A stretch of DNA of 64,000 nt from Massilia endophytica (lineage in GTDB: Bacteria > Pseudomonadota > Gammaproteobacteria > Burkholderiales > Burkholderiaceae_D). The notes beneath the pieces are model-generated. The model saw only the letters and a program-made list of their open reading frames with translations. It was not told where the DNA came from and did not search any database. This document shows positions 1 to 8,015 of this stretch, in pieces; within the stretch, counting starts at the first letter, position 1; each line of letters begins with the position of its first letter. The stretch is from the NCBI RefSeq assembly GCF_021165955.1, contig NZ_CP088952.1, positions 2,976,001 through 3,040,000 on the forward strand, in the 5' to 3' direction. A program made the translations under genes and the position numbers.

Positions 1-1066
1 CAGCAGCGCCATCTTCCTGCTCACGACGCGCAGCGACGGCAGCGGCGCCACCATGAACCCCACCGAACTGGCGCGCCAGCTCGCCTCCGCCAGCACGGCG
101 CCCATCTTCACCAATACGCAGTCGCTGATCGTACCCGGCGTCGTGGGCGGCTATGCGGTGAGCGGCGAGGCGGTGGGCCGCGTGATCGGCCGCATCCTGC
201 TTGGCCTGCCCGCCACCGCGGTCGATGTGCAGGGCTACTACTTCGACTACCCCAGCGTGCGCCGCTTCGGCCTGAACAACCTGCCGCACCAGGCGGTCAT
301 TCTCAACCGTCCGGAAAACGTGTGGGACCGCTATCGCTGGCAGATCATCGCGGGCATCTCCGCCATCGTGATCGAGGCGGTGCTGATCACGGCACTCGTC
401 GTCGCGCTGCGCGACCGCCGCCGCATGCTGGCCGACCTGGATGCGGAGCGCAACAACCTGGAAGACCGCGTGCTCCAGCGCACCCTGGAACTGCTGATGG
501 CCAATACCAAGCTGGAACAGCTGGCCACCACCGATCCGCTCACCGGCATCGCCAACCGGCGCAAGATGACGGCGCAGATTGCGAGCGAACTGGAACGCGC
601 GCGCCGCTTCGGCCATCCGCTCTCGCTGCTCATGGTGGATATCGACTACTTCAAGCGCATCAACGATACCTTCGGCCACGAGGTGGGCGACAAGGCCATC
701 ATGGCGGTGTCGAAAATGCTGACCGAATCGCTGCGCGCCATCGACATGGTGGCCCGTTTCGGCGGCGAGGAATTCGTGGTGCTGATGCCGGAAACGGATC
801 TGGACGTGGCCGTGCTGGCGGCCGAACGCCTGCGCGAAACGGCCTGCGCGCTGCGCATCGAGGGGGAATCCGGCGCCCAGGTGGCGCTCACGCTGAGCGT
901 GGGCGTGGCCTCCGCCCTGGCCAACGGTTCGGCGGACACGCCCTCTTCCCTGCTGGTGCGCTCGGACAAGGCGCTGTACCGCGCCAAGAAACAGGGCCGC
1001 AACAGGGTGGTGCCCTTCACGGACGCGGAGTTCTCCGCGCCCGTTCCGGCTGGCGCGCCGGGCTGA
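1..1066 (+). CDS. Diguanylate cyclase with N-terminal periplasmic binding-protein-like region (5' truncated)
   Basis: The reading frame is open from base 2, so the N-terminus lies outside the window; about 354 residues are visible. The first ~110 resemble the tail of an ABC-type uncharacterised (TrpX-like) substrate-binding domain. One membrane helix follows (starting around WQIIAGISAIVIEAVL), then a short coiled coil and a GGDEF domain. The active-site signature is GGEEF, preceded five residues upstream by RAID, which fits the RxxD inhibitory I-site. The protein should therefore make cyclic di-GMP in the cytoplasm in response to a periplasmic ligand, with product inhibition. The ATG at 53 is internal to the conserved sensor region and is not the true start. 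The ligand cannot be inferred. Confidence 0.9.
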   Translation, partial: SSAIFLLTTRSDGSGATMNPTELARQLASASTAPIFTNTQSLIVPGVVGGYAVSGEAVGRVIGRILLGLPATAVDVQGYYFDYPSVRRFGLNNLPHQAVILNRPENVWDRYRWQIIAGISAIVIEAVLITALVVALRDRRRMLADLDAERNNLEDRVLQRTLELLMANTKLEQLATTDPLTGIANRRKMTAQIASELERARRFGHPLSLLMVDIDYFKRINDTFGHEVGDKAIMAVSKMLTESLRAIDMVARFGGEEFVVLMPETDLDVAVLAAERLRETACALRIEGESGAQVALTLSVGVASALANGSADTPSSLLVRSDKALYRAKKQGRNRVVPFTDAEFSAPVPAGAPG

Positions 1067-1711
1067 CTATTCCGCGTCCGGCTGCTGCGAAGGGTGGGCC
1101 TGGCGGAAGGCAGGCAGCTGCGCGCAGTGCTCGTGAATGGCGGCAATCGTGGGATATGGCGCCAGGCCGATCTCGAAGCGCTGGGCGTTGAACACCTGCG
1201 GCACCAGGAAGCAGTCCGCCATGGTGGGCGTATCGCCGTGGCAGAAGCGGCCCGTTGCACCGTCCCGCGCCAGCTGCGCTTCCAGTGCCGCCATGCCTTC
1301 GTTCATCCAATGGCGATACCAATCCATCTTGGCCTCTTCCGAAAGGCCCATATGGCCTTTCAGGTGCTTCAGCACGCGCAGGTTGCCCAGCGGGTGGGTG
1401 TCGCAGGCCACCGTCAGGGACAGCGCCCGGACGCGGGCGCGGCCCAGCGCGTCCTGCGGCAGCAGGGGCATGGTGGGGTGCATCTCGTCCAGGTATTCGA
1501 TAATCGCCATTGACTGGGTCAGCACCGCGCCATCGTCTTCCAGCGCAGGCACCAGGGCGGAAGGGTTGACCGCGCGGTAGGCCTCGCCCAGCTGCTCGCC
1601 ACCGTTGCGCAGCAGGTGCACCGGAACGGACTCGTAAGCCAGGCCTTTCAGGTTCAGGGCAATGCGCACGCGGTAGGCGGCGGAGCTGCGGAAATAGGTA
1701 TAGAGCTTCAT
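1067..1711 (-). CDS. maiA: Maleylacetoacetate isomerase (zeta-class GST)
   Basis: A 214-residue protein with thioredoxin-like N-terminal and helical C-terminal GST halves. The N-terminus carries the zeta-class active-site run YFRSSAAYRVRIALN, and NPSALVPALEDD and QSMAIIEYLDE match the glutathione-binding segment. The family isomerises maleylacetoacetate (or maleylpyruvate) using glutathione as cofactor in tyrosine/homogentisate or gentisate breakdown. It is the last gene of a three-gene operon; its ATG overlaps the stop of the hydrolase gene by ATGA, so translation is probably coupled. Which of the two substrates is used cannot be decided from sequence. Its stop abuts that of the convergent diguanylate cyclase gene. 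Confidence 0.93.
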   Translation of the reverse strand: MKLYTYFRSSAAYRVRIALNLKGLAYESVPVHLLRNGGEQLGEAYRAVNPSALVPALEDDGAVLTQSMAIIEYLDEMHPTMPLLPQDALGRARVRALSLTVACDTHPLGNLRVLKHLKGHMGLSEEAKMDWYRHWMNEGMAALEAQLARDGATGRFCHGDTPTMADCFLVPQVFNAQRFEIGLAPYPTIAAIHEHCAQLPAFRQAHPSQQPDAE

Positions 1712-2730
1712 GCGCGGTCCCGGTAGTCGCGCACCGTCTGGTCGATGGCGCCGAAAATGCTGGCGCCGTGCGGGTCCTGCATCTCGATGCGCACCGTGTC
1801 GCCGAACTTGAGGAAGCCCGTTTTCGGCGCGCCGCCCTCGATGGTTTCATACATCCGCACTTCGGCCAGGCAGCAGTAGCCCACGCCGCCATTGGCGATG
1901 CTGGAACCGTGCAGGCTGCCTTGCTTGTTCGATACGGTGCCCGAGCCGATGATGCTGCCGGCCGCCAGTTCGCGCGTCTTCGCGGCGTGCGCCACCAGCT
2001 GGGCGAAGCTGAAGGTCATGTCCTCGCCCGCATTCGGCTTGCCGAAGGGCTGGCCGTTCAGGTGCACCAGCAGGGGCAGGCGCAGCTTGTTGTCCCGCCA
2101 GTGGGCGCCCAGCTCGTCCGGGGTCACCGCTACCGGCGAGAACGCGCTCGCGGGTTTGGACTGGAAGAAGCCGAAGCCCTTGGCCAGTTCGTTCGGAATC
2201 AGGTTGCGCAGCGATACGTCGTTCACCAGCATGACGAGGCGGATGGCCTTCGCAGCCTGCGTTTCGGTCGCGCCCATCGGCACATCGCCCGTCACCACCG
2301 CCACTTCCGCCTCCAGGTCGATGCCCCACTCCTCGCTCAGCGCATACACCGGGTCGCGCGGACCGACGAAGCTGTCCGAACCGCCCTGGTACATCAGGGG
2401 ATCGGTATAGAAGGACGCAGGCACTTCGGCGTTGCGCGCCTTGCGCACCAGCTCCACGTGGTTGATATAGGCCGAACCGTCCGCCCATTGGTAGGCGCGC
2501 GGCAGCGGCGAGTGGCAGCGCGTCTCGTCGAAGGGCTGCACGTCGCGCGCGGCGCCGTCGTTGAGCTGCGCGTAGAGCTGCTCGAGCTGGGGCTTCACCT
2601 CTTCCCAGCTGTCCAGCGCCGCCTGCAGGGTCGGCGCGATATGCTGTGCGGGAGCGCAGCTGCGCAGGTCGCGGCTGACGACAACCAGCTGGCCGTCGCG
2701 TTTTCCATTCTTCAGTGTTGCGAGTTTCAT
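1708..2730 (-). CDS. Fumarylacetoacetate hydrolase family protein
   Basis: A 340-residue FAH-fold hydrolase. The acidic metal-ligand pattern is visible in DLEAEVAVVTGD and LVNDVSLR, and the C-terminal segment GSGTVSNKQGS is typical of the family. It would cleave a C-C bond in fumarylacetoacetate or fumarylpyruvate, giving fumarate plus acetoacetate or pyruvate, after the isomerase step encoded next door. It is shorter than the ~420-residue eukaryotic enzyme but normal for the bacterial form. The start at 2730 is chosen over an upstream ATG at 2817 because it overlaps the preceding gene's stop as ATGA and begins the conserved MKLATL segment. It is the middle gene of the VOC-FAH-MaiA operon. 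Confidence 0.92.
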   Translation of the reverse strand: MKLATLKNGKRDGQLVVVSRDLRSCAPAQHIAPTLQAALDSWEEVKPQLEQLYAQLNDGAARDVQPFDETRCHSPLPRAYQWADGSAYINHVELVRKARNAEVPASFYTDPLMYQGGSDSFVGPRDPVYALSEEWGIDLEAEVAVVTGDVPMGATETQAAKAIRLVMLVNDVSLRNLIPNELAKGFGFFQSKPASAFSPVAVTPDELGAHWRDNKLRLPLLVHLNGQPFGKPNAGEDMTFSFAQLVAHAAKTRELAAGSIIGSGTVSNKQGSLHGSSIANGGVGYCCLAEVRMYETIEGGAPKTGFLKFGDTVRIEMQDPHGASIFGAIDQTVRDYRDRA

Positions 2731-3269
2731 GCCTGTCCCTCCGGCTGCGGCGCGTGCATCCAGGCGGCATGCGCAGGCGCCTTTTTCGTCTTCGACCATT
2801 CTTCGAGCATGGCCCATTTCACATCGTCCAGCTTCTGCATCATTTCCGGCGTGCCCGTGTTGGCGGCCAGTTCCAGGCGGTGGCCGTTCGGGTCGAAGAA
2901 GTAGATGGACTTGAAGATGGTGTGGTTCACGGGACCGATCACGTCGATGCCCGCGGCGACCAGGCGCTCCTTCGCGGCCAGCAGCTCGTCCATCGAAGCC
3001 ACTTCCAGCGCCAGGTGCTGCACCCAGGCGGGGGTGTTCTCGTCGCGGCCCATCGGCTTCTGCGTCGGCAGTTCGAAGAAGGCGAGGATGTTGCCTTGGC
3101 CCGCGTCGAGGAAGACGTGCATGTAAGGGTCGGGGGCTTTGGTGGACGGCACTTCATTTTCTGCGATGGCCAGCACGAAGTCCATGTTCAGGTGCTTCAC
3201 GTACCAGTCGACGGTTTCCTTGGCGTCCTTGCAGCGGTAGGCCACATGGTGGATCTGCTTGATTTTCAT
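2727..3269 (-). CDS. VOC family (glyoxalase/extradiol dioxygenase fold) protein
   Basis: A 180-residue vicinal-oxygen-chelate protein with two beta-alpha-beta-beta-beta halves. Likely metal ligands are the N-terminal IHHVAY histidine, the central QHLALEV histidine and the C-terminal RLELA glutamate. First gene of the catabolic operon; the start at 3269 has a GGAGA ribosome-binding site about ten bases upstream and precedes the conserved MKIKQIHHVAY. Position ahead of an FAH-fold hydrolase and a maleylacetoacetate isomerase suggests it acts on an aromatic ring-cleavage substrate or intermediate. VOC proteins also include lactoylglutathione lyases, so the reaction remains open. LysR control is likely from the divergent neighbour. 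Confidence 0.88.
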   Translation of the reverse strand: MKIKQIHHVAYRCKDAKETVDWYVKHLNMDFVLAIAENEVPSTKAPDPYMHVFLDAGQGNILAFFELPTQKPMGRDENTPAWVQHLALEVASMDELLAAKERLVAAGIDVIGPVNHTIFKSIYFFDPNGHRLELAANTGTPEMMQKLDDVKWAMLEEWSKTKKAPAHAAWMHAPQPEGQA

Positions 3270-3320
3270 GGCGGGTCTCCTTGATCCCGTCATTAGACTC
3301 CCGAATCAGCTATCATACAA

Positions 3321-3336
3321 ACGATATTTTTATCGT
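3321..3336. promoter_or_regulatory. Inverted repeat in the LysR / catabolic-operon divergent intergenic region
   Basis: ACGATA-TTTT-TATCGT is a perfect 6-bp inverted repeat, followed at 3341 by another TATCGA half-site. It lies in the 85-base gap between the divergent VOC operon (start 3269) and the LysR gene (start 3355). Spacing and AT-rich centre suit a LysR-type operator controlling both directions. This is sequence inference only. Confidence 0.45.
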
Positions 3337-3354
3337 CATTTATCGATTTTCCAG

Positions 3355-4242
3355 ATGAGTCCAACCGTCCGCCAGATGCGCGCCCTCGTGGCAGTGGCCC
3401 GTACCGGCAGTTTCACCCTCGCGGCCGAGCTGCTGCACCTCACGCAGTCGGCGCTCAGCGGCCAGGTGAAGGAGCTGGAACAGCTGCTGGGCGTGAAGGT
3501 CCTGGAGCGCAATACGCGGCGGGTGCAGCTCTCCGAAGTGGGCCGCGAGCTCTATCCCCTGTTCGACAAGATGCTGCAGGACCTGGACGGCGCCATGGCC
3601 GATATCGCCAGCCGCAAGGCGCTCAACAAGGGCACCGTGCGCATCGCCGCGCCGCAAATGCTGTCCTGCACCCTGCTGCCGGAAGCCATGGCGGCCTACC
3701 GCGCCGTCTGGCCAAAGGTGCAGCTGCGGCTCGTGGACTGCCCGGTGGACAATGTGGCGGGCCGCGTGTTCAGCGGCGAAGTGGACGTGGGCATCGGGCC
3801 GGAGCGCGATGCGCTGGCCGAGATCGACGCGGCGCTGCTCTTCGAAATGCCCTTCGTGGCCGTTTTCCCGCCAGGCCATGCGCTGGCGGCGAAGAAGAGC
3901 GTGCGCTGGGCGGACATGAACGACCATCCCTTCATCGCCCTGCAGGGCCAGTTCACAGAGCGCCTGCTGCGCGAAATGCGCCAGCCGCTCAATCCCCAGA
4001 ACGAGGTGACCTTCATGACGACGGCGCTGGCCATGGTGAGCGCGGGACTCGGAGTGACGGCCTGCCTGCCGTATGCGGAGCCGATGGTGAAACGCTACGG
4101 ACTCGAAATGCGTCCGCTTGCGGCGCCGGAGCTGACGCGCAAGTTCTTCGTCTACACCAAGACGTCGCGCTCGCCCTCTCCCGCCGCGCAAAGCTTCATC
4201 GACTTCCTGGGCGGATTCGTGAAAGCGCAAGGAACCCTATAA
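3355..4242 (+). CDS. LysR family transcriptional regulator
   Basis: A 295-residue LysR-type regulator. Residues 1-60 form the winged helix-turn-helix (RTGSFTLAAELLHLTQSALSGQ, recognition part LTQSALS), then a linker helix and a type 2 periplasmic-binding-like effector domain from about residue 90. The ATG at 3355 is preferred to in-frame starts from 3259, which would add about 32 unconserved residues and overlap the VOC gene start. It is transcribed away from the VOC-FAH-MaiA operon, the classic arrangement for a LysR regulator and its target, so it probably senses an aromatic-degradation intermediate. The shared promoter region contains an inverted repeat. Confidence 0.92.
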   Translation: MSPTVRQMRALVAVARTGSFTLAAELLHLTQSALSGQVKELEQLLGVKVLERNTRRVQLSEVGRELYPLFDKMLQDLDGAMADIASRKALNKGTVRIAAPQMLSCTLLPEAMAAYRAVWPKVQLRLVDCPVDNVAGRVFSGEVDVGIGPERDALAEIDAALLFEMPFVAVFPPGHALAAKKSVRWADMNDHPFIALQGQFTERLLREMRQPLNPQNEVTFMTTALAMVSAGLGVTACLPYAEPMVKRYGLEMRPLAAPELTRKFFVYTKTSRSPSPAAQSFIDFLGGFVKAQGTL

Positions 4243-4269
4243 TCACAGTTTTTTGCAGGATCGCAGCGC

Positions 4270-4836
4270 ATGTCCCACAACACCATCGAGATCAACCGGG
4301 CGATGGACAAATTCGACGGCCACCACAGCGTGTGGCTGTTCGGCTACGGTTCGCTGATCTACAAGGCGGATTTCCCCTTCATCGAACGCCGCCCCGCCAG
4401 CATCGAGGGCTGGACGCGACGCTTCTGGCAAGGCTCGCACGACCATCGCGGAACACCCGAAGCGCCGGGGCGCGTGGCCACCATCGTGCCCCAGCCCGGA
4501 GCCGTCTGCCACGGCATGGCCTATCTGGTAACGCCAGAGGAGTTCGCGCACCTGGACCATCGCGAGAAGAACGGCTACCTGCGCCTGGCCATCGACATCC
4601 ACTTCGACGGCGGGGGCAGCGAAGAAGGCCTGGTCTATATCGCAAAAGAAGATAACGCCGCCTTCCTCGGCGCGGCGAGCGAAGAGGAGATTGCCGCCCA
4701 CATCGCGCAGGCGGCTGGACCCAGCGGGCCGAATGCGGAATACCTGCTGCAGCTTGCGGAGGCGCTGCGCGCGATGGGCCATCACGACGAACATGTATTC
4801 GCCATTGAGCGCCATCTCGCGCGGCTGCGCCCTTAA
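4270..4836 (+). CDS. Gamma-glutamylcyclotransferase (ChaC-like)
   Basis: A 188-residue protein of the ChaC family, which releases 5-oxoproline from glutathione. The glycine-rich substrate-binding signature FGYGSLIYK is near residue 25, and the probable catalytic glutamate is in LDHREKNGYLR near residue 100. Length fits bacterial ChaC. It is transcribed in the same direction as the LysR gene with a 27-base gap, and its stop overlaps that of the convergent metallo-hydrolase within CTTAAG. Role is likely cytoplasmic glutathione turnover. No link to the neighbouring catabolic operon is visible beyond the shared glutathione theme with MaiA. Confidence 0.9.
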   Translation: MSHNTIEINRAMDKFDGHHSVWLFGYGSLIYKADFPFIERRPASIEGWTRRFWQGSHDHRGTPEAPGRVATIVPQPGAVCHGMAYLVTPEEFAHLDHREKNGYLRLAIDIHFDGGGSEEGLVYIAKEDNAAFLGAASEEEIAAHIAQAAGPSGPNAEYLLQLAEALRAMGHHDEHVFAIERHLARLRP

Positions 4837-5627
4837 GCGGCAGCCTGTACCGCGCTGAACTCCAGGGTTTCGCCGTCCGCGGGGATCAGCAGGCGGCTGC
4901 CAAGGCCCGCATGCCGCGCGGCCGATGCAAGCTGCGCGCGCGTCACCGGGCAATGCCCGAGCGCTTCCAGGTGGTTCGCCACCGTAATGCCGCCGAAACC
5001 GCGGCAAAACTCCAGTACCTCCTCCGCGTCCATGATGATTTCGTGGCCCAGGTCGAACTTCGCGCCGCCTGCAGGAATCACCGCCACATCGGGCTGGTGA
5101 TGCGCGATGAAACTGCGCACGGTATCGGTCAGGATGGTGTCGCCGGAGAGGTAGAGGCTTGGTTCCCCCGGCATTTCGATGAAATAGCCCACCCCGTGCT
5201 CCATCAGCAGGCCCACCATGCCCCGCCCGTGCGTGCAGCGCACCGTCCTGATCGTTCCGCCGAAGAAGGGCTGCGGCGCCGCATGGTGCTCCGGCAGCGG
5301 CTGCACGTTCAGGCCGCGCTGGCGCAGGTGCTGCGCATCGTGCGGCGTGCAGATGACGGGAATCTGCTTCTCGCGCAGCCAGCGCTTGGCGGCGCGGTCC
5401 AGGTGGTCGAAGTGGCCTTTCTGGCAGTGGGTGATGAGGCAGTGCGTGACGGTCTCCAGCTCGGTCTCGGCCGACGGCGGCAGTTCGACCAGCGGGTTGC
5501 GTACCCGTTCCCCCAGCAGCCGCAATGGCGGCAGCGCGCCCTTGGGGGCCAGCATGGGATCGACAAGGATGCGCATGGCGCCAATGCTGATGATGGCGGT
5601 GGCGTTGCGTAGCTGAGTGATTTTCAT
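4833..5627 (-). CDS. MBL-fold metallo-hydrolase (UlaG-like)
   Basis: A 264-residue metallo-beta-lactamase-fold protein. It begins MKITQLRNATAIISIG and carries a metal-binding run THCQKGHFDHLD, a variant of the HxHxDH motif. Further candidate metal residues are in YLSGDTI and PAGGAKFDLGHE, and a late histidine in VANHLEALGH. It belongs to the UlaG/L-ascorbate-6-phosphate lactonase-like branch, most members of which have no known substrate. The start at 5627 is taken at the conserved MKITQL segment rather than the upstream ATG at 5699. It is divergent from the GlxA-type regulator at 5719, which probably controls it. Confidence 0.85.
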   Translation of the reverse strand: MKITQLRNATAIISIGAMRILVDPMLAPKGALPPLRLLGERVRNPLVELPPSAETELETVTHCLITHCQKGHFDHLDRAAKRWLREKQIPVICTPHDAQHLRQRGLNVQPLPEHHAAPQPFFGGTIRTVRCTHGRGMVGLLMEHGVGYFIEMPGEPSLYLSGDTILTDTVRSFIAHHQPDVAVIPAGGAKFDLGHEIIMDAEEVLEFCRGFGGITVANHLEALGHCPVTRAQLASAARHAGLGSRLLIPADGETLEFSAVQAAA

Positions 5628-5650
5628 GGCTGTTTTCCTTTCATGGATGA

Positions 5651-5684
5651 GCACATTGTGCCCATCCTGCTTCGCGTCTAGAAT
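5651..5684 (+). promoter_or_regulatory. Predicted promoter and palindrome upstream of the GlxA-type gene
   Basis: TTGTGC (5656-5661), a 17-base spacer and TAGAAT (5679-5684) form a plausible sigma-70 promoter about 35 bases before the ATG at 5719. An 11-bp palindrome GCACA-T-TGTGC (5651-5661) overlaps the -35 box and could be the operator for the divergent pair. Prediction only. Confidence 0.45.
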
Positions 5685-5718
5685 GGCCATATACGACATA
5701 AATCATCCATTTCCGGCC

Positions 5719-6690
5719 ATGGCATCGAAACCCTTCCGCGTCGCACTCCTGCTCTATCCCGGCTGCATGCCGGCCGGGCTGTTCGCCTTCGCCGATCTGC
5801 TGCATGCCGCAAACCGGCGGTCCGGCAAGCCGGTGTTCGAACCGGTCTTTGCGGGTTTGCAGGAAGGCCTTGTGGAATGCGCCCATGGCCAGGCTCTGCG
5901 CGCGGCCAGTGCGATCCGCGAGGCGGCGCCGGACGCCGTGCTGGTTCCGGGATTCTGGGGCGAGTCCACGCGCCAGGTGGAGGTGGCGGTGGCACAGAAC
6001 AGCGCTTTGATCCGCGCGCTGGCGGAGCTGCCGAGGGCCGTGGGCATCTGGAGCTACTGCACAGGCGTCTGCATCGCCGCGGCTACCGGACGCATGAACG
6101 GACAGGCTGCTACCGTGACGTGGTGGCTGGCGGATCTCGCGCGCCTGCGCTTTCCGAAGGTGCGCTGGCAAACCGAGAGCACGGATGTGTGGCACGAGCG
6201 GAACGCCTCTGCATCGGGCGTGAACGGTTATCTGCCGATTGCGCAGGCGGCCATCGAAAAACGCCTGAATGCAGACGCTTACCGCGAACTGGCGAAGCTG
6301 ATGGTGCTGCCGCGGCCGGAACGCAGGCATCACGCCTTCCGCACCATGAACCTGATCGAACAGCCGAACCGGCTGCTGCGCCAGCTGCACGCCGTTGCCG
6401 AGCGGCTGCCCGCGTCGGACCTCACGCTGAAGCGGCTGGCGCAGGAACTGAATACCACCGAGCGGACGCTGGCCCGCAAGGTCGCTGCCGCAACCGGCCA
6501 GCCGGTGGCCAGCTATGTGCGTTGCCTGAAACTGAACCAGGTCAGCGAACGCCTGATCCACACCTCCCTGCCCGCCAGCAGCATCAGCGCAGAGCTGGGC
6601 TTCAGCAGCGATTCGGGCATGCGCCGCATGTTCAAGGAGCTGACGTCCCTCACACCAGCCCAGTACCGCCAGGCTTTCGGCCAGGCCTAG
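5719..6690 (+). CDS. GlxA family transcriptional regulator (DJ-1-like sensor plus AraC HTH)
   Basis: A 323-residue two-domain regulator. Residues ~5-190 form a class I glutamine amidotransferase/DJ-1-like domain (VALLLYPGCMPAGLFAFAD; WSYCTGVCIAA around the nucleophile-elbow cysteine). Residues ~225-323 are an AraC/XylS double helix-turn-helix ending LTPAQYRQAFGQA. The chosen ATG begins MASKPFRVALLL; upstream in-frame starts fall in the promoter region and the divergent gene. These proteins are transcription activators; the sensor domain is usually not a working amidotransferase. It is divergent from the metallo-hydrolase gene, its most likely target. Its stop overlaps that of the convergent radical SAM gene within CTAG. 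Confidence 0.9.
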   Translation: MASKPFRVALLLYPGCMPAGLFAFADLLHAANRRSGKPVFEPVFAGLQEGLVECAHGQALRAASAIREAAPDAVLVPGFWGESTRQVEVAVAQNSALIRALAELPRAVGIWSYCTGVCIAAATGRMNGQAATVTWWLADLARLRFPKVRWQTESTDVWHERNASASGVNGYLPIAQAAIEKRLNADAYRELAKLMVLPRPERRHHAFRTMNLIEQPNRLLRQLHAVAERLPASDLTLKRLAQELNTTERTLARKVAAATGQPVASYVRCLKLNQVSERLIHTSLPASSISAELGFSSDSGMRRMFKELTSLTPAQYRQAFGQA

Positions 6691-7838
6691 AAGAGATCGA
6701 GCTGGCCGGAGGAAGAAGCGCGGGTTTTGGCGGCGCGGGGCGGCACCACGACGGGACGTTTGAAGATGGTGCAGTCCAGTTGCTTGAAGCGCAGGCCGCG
6801 GCCGTGCATGCCCAGGCGCTGCACGGACTTGTCCACGCGCTGGCGTATCAGGTCCGCCCATACGCCCTCGCCGTGCATGCGGCTGCCGAAGGTGGCGTCG
6901 TAGTCCTTCCCGCCGCGCATGTCGCGCACGCGGTTCATCACGCGGGCCGCACGGTCGGGGAAGTGCGCTTCCAGCCATTCCTTGAACAGGGGGCTCACTT
7001 CCCAGGGCAGGCGCAGCACCACGTAGCTCGCCATGATGGCGCCTGCCTCAAAGGCCGCTTCCATCACGCGTTCGATGTCCGGCTCCGTCACGAAGGGAAT
7101 GATGGGGGCAATGCTCACGCCAACAGGAATGCCAGCATCGGTCAGCGTGCGGATGGTGCGCAAGCGGCGCGACGGCGCCGCGGCACGGGGTTCCAGCGTG
7201 CGCGCGATAGCCGGGTCGAGCGTGGTCAGGGTGACGGAAGCCGCTGCCAGCCGCTTTGCCGCCATGGGTGCAAGAATGTCCAGGTCGCGCTCGATGAGCG
7301 AAGACTTGGTGATCAGGCCGACCGGATGGTCGCATTCCTGCAGCACTTCCAGCACCCGCCGGGTAAGCTTGTAGTCGCGCTCACAGGGCTGGTAGGCGTC
7401 CGTATTCACGCCGAGCGCAATGGGCTCGGGCTTGTAGCCCGCCTTTGCCAGCTCACCGCGCAGCAGCTCGGGCGCATTGACCTTCGCATACAGCTTGCTC
7501 TCGAAATCCAGTCCGGGCGAGAGACCCAGGTAGCTGTGCGTGGGCCGGGCGAAGCAGTAGATGCAGCCATGCTCGCAGCCGCGGTAGGGGTTGAGCGACA
7601 CGCCGAAAGGAATGTCCGGCGACTGGTTGCGGCTCAGGATCGTGCGCGCCATCTCTTCGGTAACGTGCGTGCGGAAGATGCGGGGCGCTTCTTCCTCACG
7701 CTCCCAGCCATCGTCGTAGTCTTCGCGCTCATGCACCTCGTAGCGCCCCTGCAGATTGGAGACGGCGCCGCGCCCCTTCTGTGCATTGAGCGGCTTGGGC
7801 GGCAACATCACCTGCCCTTCGAATTCTTGGTCCTGCAT
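6687..7838 (-). CDS. PA0069 family radical SAM protein
   Basis: A 383-residue radical SAM enzyme. The [4Fe-4S] cluster cysteines are C88, C92 and C95 in RGCEHGCIYCFARPTH, followed by the family-specific YLGLSPGLDFE and LGVNTDAYQPCE. These proteins are distantly related to spore photoproduct lyase (SplB); their substrate is not established. The start at 7838 has GGAG six bases upstream. A near-perfect LexA box lies 15 bases upstream of that start (7853-7872), so this gene is probably DNA-damage inducible, which supports a repair role. It ends convergently with the GlxA-type gene. Confidence 0.92.
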   Translation of the reverse strand: MQDQEFEGQVMLPPKPLNAQKGRGAVSNLQGRYEVHEREDYDDGWEREEEAPRIFRTHVTEEMARTILSRNQSPDIPFGVSLNPYRGCEHGCIYCFARPTHSYLGLSPGLDFESKLYAKVNAPELLRGELAKAGYKPEPIALGVNTDAYQPCERDYKLTRRVLEVLQECDHPVGLITKSSLIERDLDILAPMAAKRLAAASVTLTTLDPAIARTLEPRAAAPSRRLRTIRTLTDAGIPVGVSIAPIIPFVTEPDIERVMEAAFEAGAIMASYVVLRLPWEVSPLFKEWLEAHFPDRAARVMNRVRDMRGGKDYDATFGSRMHGEGVWADLIRQRVDKSVQRLGMHGRGLRFKQLDCTIFKRPVVVPPRAAKTRASSSGQLDLF

Positions 7839-7852
7839 GCGAAGCTCCGGAA

Positions 7853-7872
7853 TACTGGATATATATACAGTA
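7853..7872 (-). promoter_or_regulatory. LexA (SOS) box
   Basis: TACTG-N10-CAGTA with spacer GATATATATA. It differs from the E. coli consensus (TACTG TATATATATA CAGTA) at one position and keeps the CTG-N10-CAG core. It sits 15 bases upstream of the radical SAM start on the minus strand, where it would overlap the promoter and block RNA polymerase. The Hsp70-operon start is 144 bases away in the other direction, so control of that operon is less likely. Confidence 0.8.
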
Positions 7873-7930
7873 TTTTATGCCCACTCTCCCCGCGCTGCAA
7901 GCGGGGCGCGTGCCCGGTGCTGGCGCTAGC

Positions 7931-7939
7931 TGGTATGAT
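7931..7939 (+). promoter_or_regulatory. Extended -10 promoter element for the DUF2760/Hsp70 operon
   Basis: TGG-TATGAT is a good extended -10 (TGn plus TATGAT) 77 bases upstream of the DUF2760 start. No convincing -35 was found, as is common for extended -10 promoters. There is no obvious heat-shock (sigma-32) promoter in the gap. Confidence 0.4.
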
Positions 7940-8015
7940 TCGCAATTCTCCGGATTCCGATCCCGGCGCCGTCCGACAGCGCAGCCGATCCCTTCCCCCA
8001 ATCAAGAGCAATAAC

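Noticed and set aside
5877..8015. Long plus-strand open frame running into the DUF2760 gene
   Set aside because: It lies in a third frame across the GlxA-type and antisense to the radical SAM gene; conserved sequence begins only at the ATG at 8016.
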